64,000 nucleotides of DNA from CAYJPA01 sp964371945 (GTDB taxonomy: Bacteria > Chloroflexota > Chloroflexia > Thermomicrobiales > UBA6265): assembly GCA_964371945.1 (NCBI GenBank), contig CAYJPA010000001.1:1-64000 (forward strand). Reading direction: 5' to 3'. The notes below the pieces were generated by a model. That model worked only from the letters and a program-made list of their open reading frames with translations, ran no database searches and had not been told where the DNA came from. The first letter of the stretch is position 1. Each line of letters starts with the position of its first letter. Of this stretch, positions 1 through 7,798 are shown in pieces. Position numbers and translations under genes: made by a program.

Positions 1-202
1 CACAATCGCCAGGCACTCGATCTTCAGCGCGAGGCCGAAGTCTTCCATCTGGGTAATCGAGTAGCCAAAAGAGTAGGCCGAGATCAGACGTCGACACCGC
101 GGCCGAGCCGGGGAAGCATGTCGTTCGGTTGGGTGGCTGTGCTGCGAACGAGGAGTGTGGTCGAACTGGAGCGGAAGATCATTCGCAACCTCGCCTGATC
201 GT

Positions 203-715
203 CTACGAGAAGGCGGCGATCATCGTGACTGACGAATCCTCCGGGATCGACACCCCGGCATCGCGGAAACCCGAACGCTCGTAGAGCGCGCGGGCCGGGT
301 TTTCGCGGTCAACCGAAAGGCTGACCGCCCGGTACCCCTGATTGCGGGCGGTTCGCAACAGCGCCTCGATCAACGCGGTGCCCACGCCGCGACCGCGAGC
401 ATCTTCTCGCACCCCGATCGAAAGCTCCGGCACATCCGCGGCGACGAACCCGTACCCGGGTGCCTCGACCGGGAAAGCCCGGTACCATGCGGCGCCAAGG
501 CGCTGCCCGGTATCGTCGAAGGCCACCACCCCGGCATCGCCAGGACGACCCCATCCCGCAAGGTACTTTCGATTGAGGGGTGACGCTAGAGCGGCTTTTT
601 TCCCGTGCACCCGCATACCGGCGTCGACCGCGGCGGCCTCCCAGAGCATGTCCCACAGAAACGGCAGATCGCTCGGATCCACCTCGCGAATCACGAACAT
701 CTCAATCATGCACAT
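203..715 (-). CDS. GNAT family N-acetyltransferase
   Basis: Probable cytoplasmic acetyl-CoA-dependent N-acetyltransferase of unknown substrate. The C-terminal half carries the acetyl-CoA pyrophosphate-binding motif RGRGVGTALIEALL, followed by a typical GNAT strand and helix (YRAVSLSVDRENPARALYER) and the common ending YERSGF. The frame stays open upstream to 784. A GGAAGG purine stretch lies just before two nearby ATGs (about 715 and 709), and the extra N-terminal residues of the longer frame look unlike a GNAT fold, so I place the start at 715. It is transcribed towards the left edge, downstream of the glycosidase operon but separated from it by a long perfect hairpin, so it is probably an independent gene. 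Substrate cannot be read from the sequence. Confidence 0.8.
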   Translation of the reverse strand: MCMIEMFVIREVDPSDLPFLWDMLWEAAAVDAGMRVHGKKAALASPLNRKYLAGWGRPGDAGVVAFDDTGQRLGAAWYRAFPVEAPGYGFVAADVPELSIGVREDARGRGVGTALIEALLRTARNQGYRAVSLSVDRENPARALYERSGFRDAGVSIPEDSSVTMIAAFS

Positions 716-784
716 CGGGCCTTCCAGTTCCACGCACTGATATGGACTGAGATCGAGTTCGACGTGGACGGAGGCACTGTACAC

Positions 785-818
785 GAGTCGACCAATCGAC
801 CCGTCGATTGGTCGACTC
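785..818. repeat. Perfect 16-bp inverted repeat with 2-nt loop
   Basis: Arms 785-800 (GAGTCGACCAATCGAC) and 803-818 are exact reverse complements around a CC loop. The hairpin sits between the GH127 stop at 824 and the acetyltransferase gene. There is no T-run on either side, so it is not a textbook terminator, although it could still end or stabilise the glycosidase operon transcript. Each arm contains a GTCGAC hexamer. Confidence 0.85.
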
Positions 819-823
819 CAGAG

Positions 824-2728
824 TTAGTTGTGGCGGAGCCAAACCCGCATCGGTCCCGCTTCGCGATTGGCCCACGTGTGATATGGAATTGCCGTAATAA
901 TCGTCGATTTGAACGCTGGAGTTCGCGAATCGGCGTCTCCTGCCGGTAGGTACAATTTGCCGTCCCACACAGAAGCTGGTCTCTGCTCCAAAGCGGTCGC
1001 GGTCAATGCCACGATTCCGCCGAGCATCGACGGCCGGCTTTCGACGCTGAACTCGACACCGCGCGGCAGGGTGACCCCATCGATATCGACGCCGGGATGG
1101 TCTGCCTGCTCGATGCAATAGACGAGCGGACCGCGCGTGACGGCCCACCGCCCAGTGTTCTCGAGTAAATGGGGATGCGCCTCAACCAGCTGCACAGGCA
1201 TCGGGAAGCTGAGTCGAATCTGGTCTCCCGCGCTCCAATCTCGCTCTATCGTGAGGTAACTACCTGGCTGAGGCTGCTCACTCACCGGTTCGCTGTTGAC
1301 CATGACGGTCGCCCCGGCAGCGCACCAGCCCGGAATCCGAAGGGAGAGCGTGAACTTACCCGCGGATTCGATCCCCAAGGTGACGTTGCCATCGTATGGG
1401 TATTCGGTCCGCTGGCGTAGGCGAAGCGACCGTCCGTCCGGTAGTGCGATATCTGCCGTGCCCTGCCCATACAGGTGAACGAAGATCCCATCGTCCGCGA
1501 TCGAGTAGAAATAGCCTGGGAGCGAGGCGAATGTGCGAGCGATGTTCGGCGGGCAGCAGGAGCACTCGAACCAGGTTTGCCGCCGATGCCCGCCTTCATC
1601 CGCCAGCGGGTTCACATAAAAATAGGAGAGACCGTCAACTGAAACGCCCGAAAGAAAGGCGTTGTAAAGCGTCCACTCCATAAGGTCCCCGTACTTGGCC
1701 TCACCGGTTAGCATCAGCATTCGCCAATTCCACATAATACTGCCGATCGCAGCGCAGGTTTCCGTGTAGGCGCGATCATTCGGCAGCTCATAGTCCGCGC
1801 CGAACGCTTCACCATCATGGCGGGCGCCAAGCCCACCAGTGAGATACATTCGTTTGGTCGTGGCGTTCTCCCAGAGCCGTTCAAGGGCTGCCAGCAACGT
1901 TTCGTCACCGGTTTCGGCGTAGAGGTCGGCTGCGCCTGAGTTCAAGTAGATGATCCGCACGGCGTGCCCGACCATGGTGTCGAGCTCTCGAAAGGGCTTG
2001 TGATCCTGCCGGTACTCGTCGCCGCCGGCCAGTCCATGGCCGCGGGCATCGAGGAGATAGCTCGCCTGATCGAGATAACGCTGCTCGCCGGTTTCGCGGG
2101 CCAGTTCGACCATCGCCATTTCGATGATCGGATGACCATCGGTTCCGGGGCGCTTGCCCTCTTCGGCGGGTCCGATCTCGTCGCAGATGTGGTCGGCGAA
2201 TCGCCTGGCTATATCGAGCAGGCTCGTCTTGCCGGTAGCTCGATGGTGCGCAACCGCGGCCTGAATCAGATGTCCGGCACAGTACAGCTCATGCGTCCGT
2301 TTCAACTCCGTCCAGCGCTTCTTGTCCTCCCCGGCGACGTAAAAGTTGTCGAGATAGCCATTAGGCTGCTGAGCATCAGCGACTTCCCGGATGACAGCTT
2401 CGACCTGATGCTCGAGCACTGGATCAGGATCGGTCGACAGCGACCAGGACGCTGCCTCAAGCCACTTATAGACATCGCTGTCATTGAAGTAGATTCCCTC
2501 GAACTGGCCCTCAAGCTTGCCCGCAGCCTTACGAAAATTCGGTAGCCTTCCAGATTGCTCGAGTAATTCCAATTGCCTTGGGATCGACACCTCTCGATTT
2601 GTCCTGATCCGGGGTGCCCAAACCTCATCGTTCAATCGCACCGTGCGCACAGGCACCATCCGGTGACGGGCAAACGGACTGCGGGTCGTGTCGACCACCA
2701 CGGACGCGAATTGATTGACGACAGTCAT
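824..2728 (-). CDS. GH127 beta-L-arabinofuranosidase-type glycoside hydrolase
   Basis: Cytoplasmic glycoside hydrolase of family GH127 (the former DUF1680), whose characterised member HypBA1 removes beta-L-arabinofuranose and uses a zinc-bound cysteine as nucleophile. Counting from the ATG at 2728, the expected active-site set is present: Glu307 (DGEAFG, acid/base position), Glu323 and Cys325 (ETCAAIG), and adjacent Cys391-Cys392 in FECSCCPPNIA. Length of about 634 aa is normal. The ATG at 2728 is preferred over the TTG at 2737 because a GGAGG site lies about 9 nt upstream. No signal peptide is seen, so imported oligosaccharides are probably hydrolysed inside the cell. It is the last gene of the sugar importer operon. 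The exact sugar specificity is inferred from family only. Confidence 0.9.
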   Translation of the reverse strand: MTVVNQFASVVVDTTRSPFARHRMVPVRTVRLNDEVWAPRIRTNREVSIPRQLELLEQSGRLPNFRKAAGKLEGQFEGIYFNDSDVYKWLEAASWSLSTDPDPVLEHQVEAVIREVADAQQPNGYLDNFYVAGEDKKRWTELKRTHELYCAGHLIQAAVAHHRATGKTSLLDIARRFADHICDEIGPAEEGKRPGTDGHPIIEMAMVELARETGEQRYLDQASYLLDARGHGLAGGDEYRQDHKPFRELDTMVGHAVRIIYLNSGAADLYAETGDETLLAALERLWENATTKRMYLTGGLGARHDGEAFGADYELPNDRAYTETCAAIGSIMWNWRMLMLTGEAKYGDLMEWTLYNAFLSGVSVDGLSYFYVNPLADEGGHRRQTWFECSCCPPNIARTFASLPGYFYSIADDGIFVHLYGQGTADIALPDGRSLRLRQRTEYPYDGNVTLGIESAGKFTLSLRIPGWCAAGATVMVNSEPVSEQPQPGSYLTIERDWSAGDQIRLSFPMPVQLVEAHPHLLENTGRWAVTRGPLVYCIEQADHPGVDIDGVTLPRGVEFSVESRPSMLGGIVALTATALEQRPASVWDGKLYLPAGDADSRTPAFKSTIITAIPYHTWANREAGPMRVWLRHN

Positions 2729-2776
2729 ACCTAACAACCTCCGAGTTACGAAATGTCCGTCAGTAATTCGATCGTG

Positions 2777-3673
2777 CTATCCCTTCATTCCTGAAAGCAC
2801 AACGCCGCGCACGAAGTATCGCTGGAGCAGGAAGAAGAGCAGAACCACGGGCACGATCATGACGGTCGATGCCGCCATCAAGAGGTGCCATTGGGTCGTG
2901 TAGAGACCGCGGAACGAGGTCAGACCAAGGGCGACCGTAAACTTGTCCGGCGACGAGAGAAAAATCAGCGGTTCCAGGTAGTTGTTCCAGTTGTCCAGGA
3001 AGGTGAAGATCAGAACGACCGCGAGCGCCGGCCGGCTCAACGGCATGATCATCTGCCAGTAAATCCTGAACTCGGATGCCCCATCGATCTTGGCGGCGTC
3101 CGAAAGCTCACGCGGTATCGTCCGGAAGAACTGTCGCAGCAAGAAGATGTAGAAGACGCTGCTCAAACCCGCCCCGAAAAAGTTTGGAACGATCAGCGGA
3201 CGGTAGGTATCGATCCATCCGAGCTGCCGGAATTCGATATAACGCGGAATCAAAATCACCGCCTGCGGCAGCATGAGCGTGCTCAGCAGCATCCAGAAGA
3301 TCACGTCGCGTCCTGGAAATCGAAGCCGAGCGAATCCGTAAGCCGCCAGCGACGACGAGAGCAGAACGCCAATCATGTTGCTGCCCGTGATGAAGAGCGT
3401 GTTCAGAATGTAACGCTCGAACGGCAACGCGGTCAGCGCATCCGGGTAATTTCGCCAGCGCACCGGATTCGGAATCCACTCCGGCGGAAAGCGAAAGATC
3501 TGGCCAGGCTCCTTCAATGACGTGCTGATCAGCCAGGCGACCGGCAACATCATCACCACGGCGCCAGCACTAAGGATGATCAGGACCACTAGTCGACCCG
3601 GATCGAACATAGCTCTTCGCTGATGCTCCACATTGGCGTCATGCATCAACACGGTCGTTCGTTCCAATGCCAT
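2777..3673 (-). CDS. Carbohydrate ABC transporter permease (MalG type)
   Basis: Inner-membrane permease of a CUT1-type sugar importer. There are six hydrophobic segments, beginning with VLIILSAGAVVMMLPVAWLISTSL near residue 30. The cytoplasmic EAA loop reads ELSDAAKIDGASEFRIYWQMIMPLSRPAL, the site that docks onto the ATPase. Length of 298 aa fits MalG-like subunits. It follows the MalF-type permease with a gap of about 20 nt and precedes the GH127 gene by about 50 nt, so the four genes form one operon. No ATPase gene accompanies it, which suggests a shared MsiK-like ATPase encoded elsewhere. Confidence 0.92.
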   Translation of the reverse strand: MALERTTVLMHDANVEHQRRAMFDPGRLVVLIILSAGAVVMMLPVAWLISTSLKEPGQIFRFPPEWIPNPVRWRNYPDALTALPFERYILNTLFITGSNMIGVLLSSSLAAYGFARLRFPGRDVIFWMLLSTLMLPQAVILIPRYIEFRQLGWIDTYRPLIVPNFFGAGLSSVFYIFLLRQFFRTIPRELSDAAKIDGASEFRIYWQMIMPLSRPALAVVLIFTFLDNWNNYLEPLIFLSSPDKFTVALGLTSFRGLYTTQWHLLMAASTVMIVPVVLLFFLLQRYFVRGVVLSGMKG

Positions 3674-3695
3674 CGGATCATTCCCTCGAGCGCAA

Positions 3696-4619
3696 TTAGC
3701 GTCCTTCGTCCTCGTAATAGATTCGCCGTCCCGCCGCCAGCACGATGATCATCGAAAGAACGAGCACGATCAGAAACATCACCCACGCTAGGGCGGCGGC
3801 GTAACCCATCTTGAAATCGGTGAAAGCCCGCCGGTACAGATAGAGACTGTAGAAGAGCGTCGAGTTCTGGGGACCTCCATTCGTGATAATCTGACCCTGG
3901 GCGAAGGTTTGAAGGGCGTAGATCATTCCGAGCAGCGAATTGAAGAAAATGACCGGTGACATCATCGGGATCGTGATGTCGAAGAGTTGCCGCCACCACC
4001 TCGCGCCGTCGATCTGGGCGGCTTCATAAAGTTGAACCGGAATCCCCTGCAATCCGGCGAGATAGATGATCATCGTGCCGCCGAAACCCCACAACGCAAG
4101 CGTGATCAGTGTCGGTAGCGCCCAGCGCGGGTCCTGCAACCAGAGGACCTTGTTCAAACCGATCTGGCGAAGCAGGCTGTTCAGCAAACCAAACTCGGCA
4201 TTGAACAGCCAGGTCCAGAGCACGGAACTGGCGACGATCGGAGAAATCGTCGGCAGGTAGTACACGGTTCGAAAAACGGCCAGACCGCGCACGCGGACAT
4301 TGAGCAGCAATGCGATCGAGAAACTGAAGATCTGAATCAAAGGCACCGAGATGAGCGCGTAGGTGAACGTCACGCGCAACGACTTCATGAAGAGCTTGTC
4401 GTCGAGCATCTTGCGGTAATTTTCGAGACCGACCCCGCGAGCCGGGCTCAACATGTCCCACTCCGTTGTGCTGACCCAGGCGGCATAGAGCATCGGGCCG
4501 GCGGTGAAGGCAAGGAAGCCAAACACCGCCGGCAGGATGAAGAGATACCCATTGATCGCCTCGCGTTGCCGCAACGCGAGCCGAGGAGTCCGCTGTGGCT
4601 GGGCGACCTGGTTCAACAT
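3696..4619 (-). CDS. Carbohydrate ABC transporter permease (MalF type)
   Basis: Second inner-membrane subunit of the same sugar importer, 307 aa with about six transmembrane segments (the first is INGYLFILPAVFGFLAFTAGPMLYAAW). The EAA loop is visible as QLYEAAQIDGARWWRQLFDITIPMMSPV, the MalF-type ATPase docking motif. It pairs with the downstream MalG-type permease. It lies 18 nt after the stop of the binding-protein gene, in the usual order for CUT1 importers of this bacterial group. The substrate is probably an arabinose-containing oligosaccharide, judged only from the GH127 enzyme in the same operon. Confidence 0.92.
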   Translation of the reverse strand: MLNQVAQPQRTPRLALRQREAINGYLFILPAVFGFLAFTAGPMLYAAWVSTTEWDMLSPARGVGLENYRKMLDDKLFMKSLRVTFTYALISVPLIQIFSFSIALLLNVRVRGLAVFRTVYYLPTISPIVASSVLWTWLFNAEFGLLNSLLRQIGLNKVLWLQDPRWALPTLITLALWGFGGTMIIYLAGLQGIPVQLYEAAQIDGARWWRQLFDITIPMMSPVIFFNSLLGMIYALQTFAQGQIITNGGPQNSTLFYSLYLYRRAFTDFKMGYAAALAWVMFLIVLVLSMIIVLAAGRRIYYEDEGR

Positions 4620-4637
4620 GCGATCGGTCCGGCGTCC

Positions 4638-6041
4638 TTAAGCGTTCGCGTCGAGCCGCTCTTTGTTTTCCGCCAGAATCCGGTTGATCTCGTCGATCAC
4701 ACCGGAGCCGGCGATTGCTTGCTCCGCGGTTTGATCGCCGATCCAAACCGGATCGAGTGCGGAGGTGATAAGTTGACTCGCCTCCTGGAAACCTGCCGGG
4801 AAAACGAATGCTTGCGCGTTCTCGGCCAGATATTTTGTGGCGATCAATTCGTAGCCTTCTGGATGCACACCCGGCGTGATCCAGGTCGAAAGACCCTCGG
4901 GTGTCAACAAGCTGGTGTGGCTGGGAAGCCAGAGTCCGGCCTTGCAGAGCCCGCGCTGATAGTCGTCCGACGACAGGTACGCGAGCAATTGCCAGGAAGC
5001 GTCGGGTTGATCCGTCTCTTTGTGGATCACGTGGAGGTGCGCCATGGTCCCGGTGGCCGCGGACTTCATCATCGGAAGCACCGCGCATCCAAAATTGAAT
5101 CCGAGCGCCGCGATATCCAAGAGCGACCAGGAACCGTCGGCGATCATCGCTACCCGGCCCGACGCCAGCATCTGGTTCTGGTCCATCCCCATTTCGGTCG
5201 CGACCGCCGCTTGCGGGGCAACATGGTGGACATTGGTCAGATCGGCGATCGCCTGGAGCGCTTCGACAGCAGCCGGTTCGCCGTACTTGCACTCATAGGT
5301 ATCGGTGAAGGTCGCGCCACCATTAGAAAAGATGAGCGCATCTCGCTGAATGTAATACGTCGGCCAAGAAATGCCCCATTGTGTGATGTCGTCCGTGCTG
5401 AAGCCCTCTTGATCCGGATTTTTGCCGGACGAATCGAAGGTCAGGCGACGGGATACCTCGAGGAATTGATCCCAGGTCCAGGCGCTCGCGGGGTCGCTCG
5501 ACGGAGGATCGATTCCCGCCTTTTCGAACATCTCGACGTTGTAATAGAGGTGACTGAGCACCCAGCAGGAGCCGATGCCGTACCACTTGTCGTTGAAGGT
5601 CGAGCGCGTGCGCTCTTGCGGTTCGATGAAATAGCCGGCTGCGCCGAGCACCGGGTCCTGCGTCACGCGATCGGTGATATCCATGACGACGCCACGGGCG
5701 ACGTAATCAGCCGGGTTTGACAACCAGTAGACATCGGGCGCGGTGCCGCCGGCGAGCGACGTTTGCAGTTTCGTCGTGTAATCATCCGGGACGTGGATCC
5801 ATTCGACTTCGATATCGGGATTGCTCCCTTGAAACGCGGTCAGTCCCTTGTCGACATTCTCTTTCTCGAGCGGGCTGCCCCAACCCATCATGCTGATCTC
5901 GGTGGCCGCGAGCGCGGACTCTACCGAGTAGTGCGTGAGGAGTGGCAGACTCGCCATACCGGCGCCGGCCTTGGCCGCGTTACCGAGCAATTCTCGTCGG
6001 GTGAGACTCGGGCGAACAGGTGAGGAACGGTGTGGTGTCAT
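4638..6041 (-). CDS. Tat-exported ABC sugar-binding protein
   Basis: Extracellular solute-binding protein (SBP family 1, MalE-like), 467 aa from the ATG at 6041. This start is chosen because GGAGG lies about 6 nt upstream and it opens a clean twin-arginine signal: SLTRRELLGN (Arg15-Arg16) followed by a hydrophobic stretch. The open frame runs further upstream to 6221, but that extension looks like leader sequence. The body has the family pattern, including GFSTDDITQWGISWPTYY and a C-terminal ligand-binding region rich in Trp and Tyr. It is the first gene of the importer-glycosidase operon and is divergent from the LacI regulator. Confidence 0.93.
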   Translation of the reverse strand: MTPHRSSPVRPSLTRRELLGNAAKAGAGMASLPLLTHYSVESALAATEISMMGWGSPLEKENVDKGLTAFQGSNPDIEVEWIHVPDDYTTKLQTSLAGGTAPDVYWLSNPADYVARGVVMDITDRVTQDPVLGAAGYFIEPQERTRSTFNDKWYGIGSCWVLSHLYYNVEMFEKAGIDPPSSDPASAWTWDQFLEVSRRLTFDSSGKNPDQEGFSTDDITQWGISWPTYYIQRDALIFSNGGATFTDTYECKYGEPAAVEALQAIADLTNVHHVAPQAAVATEMGMDQNQMLASGRVAMIADGSWSLLDIAALGFNFGCAVLPMMKSAATGTMAHLHVIHKETDQPDASWQLLAYLSSDDYQRGLCKAGLWLPSHTSLLTPEGLSTWITPGVHPEGYELIATKYLAENAQAFVFPAGFQEASQLITSALDPVWIGDQTAEQAIAGSGVIDEINRILAENKERLDANA

Positions 6042-6454
6042 TGCAACCTCCATGGGGTGAACACTACGACCGCGGGGCTGAACACGTCCCCGCGGGCAAA
6101 CATCGCCGGTTACTCGTCTCTTCGTTCTCCTCCTTCCAACGCCGCGAGCAATCGACGGCAATGGCATGACTACCCTCGGCGAATCTGCGCTGCGCCGGAG
6201 AGTGACCTGTTCGTCGAACATATAGCGCGACCAGACGAGGTTACTGATCGAGAACGTAGTCGAAACGACCGGACCGGAATAAATCCGTTGGACTCAACGT
6301 CAATGGGCGATTCGTGCTCACGGAATTCGATTCTAATCGATTAGCGTTGACCCGCAATATAGAATGGAGCTTGATCAGTGTCAACCCCGGCGCGATCGAT
6401 GCGACGCCAGGATGTCTGAGTCGCCGCAAAACGCATCTATGGAGTGCTTTGAAC
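6042..6454. other. Divergent intergenic region between sugar operon and lacI-type gene
   Basis: About 410 bp without a supported gene, separating the minus-strand importer operon from the plus-strand LacI regulator. It holds the operator-like palindrome and possible minus-strand promoter at 6330-6357, which would give the importer mRNA an untranslated leader of nearly 290 nt. No known riboswitch pattern was recognised in the leader. Confidence 0.6.
6330..6357 (-). promoter_or_regulatory. LacI-type operator overlapping a candidate promoter
   Basis: A perfect 12-bp palindrome CTAATCGATTAG spans 6333-6344 and has the central CG typical of LacI-family operators. On the minus strand a -10-like TAGAAT (6335-6330) overlaps it, with TTGCGG (6357-6352) 16 bp upstream. 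A bound regulator would cover this promoter, fitting substrate-controlled repression of the importer and glycosidase operon. The palindrome is seen directly; promoter activity and the identity of the bound protein are inferred. Confidence 0.5.
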
Positions 6455-7486
6455 GTGGAACGAAAAAAAAGAACGACGCTCCGGGACGTGGCCGAGCGCG
6501 CAAGCGTGTCGACCGCGGTCGTCTCGTATGTCATCAACAACGGTCCGCGTCCGACATCGCCGGATGTGCGTGCCCGCGTGCTCAAAGCGATCGCGGAGCT
6601 GGACTACCACCCAAACGGCTTCGCCCGCGGTCTGCGTGCTCGACGCACGCATACCATCGGGTTCATCACCAAGGACTACAGTCCCCTGGACGCGATCGGA
6701 TCACATTATCTGGCGTCGATGCTGAGCCTGCTGACGGCGGAATTGAAGCGCCGCGGCTACTACTTGCTGCTCTACCCGATGACGATCGGTGAGAGCCTGG
6801 CGCCGCTCGAGGAGTTGCTCCGGAGCGGGAGGTTGGACGGCGTCTTCATCCGGCTCGTACAGGATCCGCCCGATACCGACGAATTGATGAGCCTGGTCGT
6901 CGAAGCCGATATCCCTTGCGTCTGCATCGAGCGGCCCGCGGCCCCTCACTTTGGATTGATGTCGGTGACCTACGACGATGCCGCCGGCGCTGTGATGGCG
7001 ACACGTCACCTCTTCGACAGAGGGCACCGCCGAATCGCGCACCTCCAGGGCGATCCGCGCTACGGAACGGCGCTCGCCCGGCTCGCGGGATACCAGCAGG
7101 CGCTGGTTGAGCGCGGTGTACCGATCGATCCGGCGTTGATTCGAGTCGCTAATTGGGACATGCGCGAAGCCGCGGCGGCCAGCGACGATCTGCTCAGACT
7201 TGACGATCCGCCGACCGCATTTTTCGCGGCCAGCGACGATATGGCGCTGGGTGTGCTGGACAAACTGCGGTCCCTGGGTCGTCGCGTGCCGGAGGATATC
7301 GCAATCGTCGGATTCGACGGCATTTCGCTTGCGCAAGAGGTCACGCCGCCGTTGACCACGATTCGCGTTCCGTTTGAAGAGATCGGCCGGAGGGCCGCCG
7401 AGCTGCTCCTGGGCGGAGGATCGCGGGTCATTCACTCCTGTCCGGTCGTCTTGCCCGTCGAGATGATATTGGCCGGCAGCGCGTAA
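6455..7486 (+). CDS. LacI family transcriptional regulator
   Basis: DNA-binding repressor of the LacI/GalR family, 343 aa from a GTG start. Residues about 5-55 form the helix-turn-helix and hinge (TLRDVAERASVSTAVVSYVINN), followed by a periplasmic-binding-protein-like sensor domain with the family signature AFFAASDDMALGVLDKLRSLGRRVPEDIAIVGFDG. The frame extends upstream to 6314, but the GTG at 6455 puts the HTH at the normal distance from the N-terminus and has GGAG about 10 nt before it. It is divergent from the sugar importer operon and most likely controls it through the palindrome at 6333-6344. The inducer is unknown. Confidence 0.92.
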   Translation: MERKKRTTLRDVAERASVSTAVVSYVINNGPRPTSPDVRARVLKAIAELDYHPNGFARGLRARRTHTIGFITKDYSPLDAIGSHYLASMLSLLTAELKRRGYYLLLYPMTIGESLAPLEELLRSGRLDGVFIRLVQDPPDTDELMSLVVEADIPCVCIERPAAPHFGLMSVTYDDAAGAVMATRHLFDRGHRRIAHLQGDPRYGTALARLAGYQQALVERGVPIDPALIRVANWDMREAAAASDDLLRLDDPPTAFFAASDDMALGVLDKLRSLGRRVPEDIAIVGFDGISLAQEVTPPLTTIRVPFEEIGRRAAELLLGGGSRVIHSCPVVLPVEMILAGSA

Positions 7487-7556
7487 CGAACCGCGCTAAA
7501 AATCGCGTCGATCAGCGGTAAACTAGCGATCCGAACCAACAGTAAGGAGAGATCGC

Positions 7557-7736
7557 TTGGGAGCCAACGACAAACGAAACCGATTTGCGGACGAGGTCTT
7601 CGCCTACCGGGCAGCGAAAGAGGGCGCCGCCTTCATTTCCTGGCAGGGCAAAATGGTGACGACGCTACGCGGGCGTTCGGCGGAGCGTTTCTTGGAAAAG
7701 ATCGCCGGCTCGAGTCCAGAAAAGCCCAACTCGTGA
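7557..7736 (+). CDS. Small conserved-looking protein, probably frameshifted near its 3' end
   Basis: A 59-codon gene starting at TTG 7557 with AAGGAGA 7 nt upstream. The product is basic and contains FAYRAAKEGAAFISWQGKMV and TTLRGRSAERFLEKI, which I recognise only as resembling small uncharacterised proteins. It stops at TGA 7734-7736. The overlapping -1 frame reads AQLVMAKATGHFKHGNERESS and stops at 7789. One extra A in the AAAA run at 7720-7723, or a -1 slip on A-AAG, would join the two into a product of about 77 aa ending in the basic HFKHGNER tail that I recall from relatives. Either this is a one-base sequencing or assembly error, a real mutation, or recoding. Function unknown. Confidence 0.6.
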   Translation: MGANDKRNRFADEVFAYRAAKEGAAFISWQGKMVTTLRGRSAERFLEKIAGSSPEKPNS

Positions 7737-7798
7737 TGGCGAAAGCGACCGGTCACTTCAAGCACGGCAACGAACGGGAATCCAGCTAGGGGGAAGCG

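Noticed and set aside
1..198. Open frames running off the left edge on both strands
   Set aside because: The plus-strand frame ends with a stop at 196-198 and the minus-strand frame is open from about 218 to the edge, but neither has a recognisable motif or a supported start.
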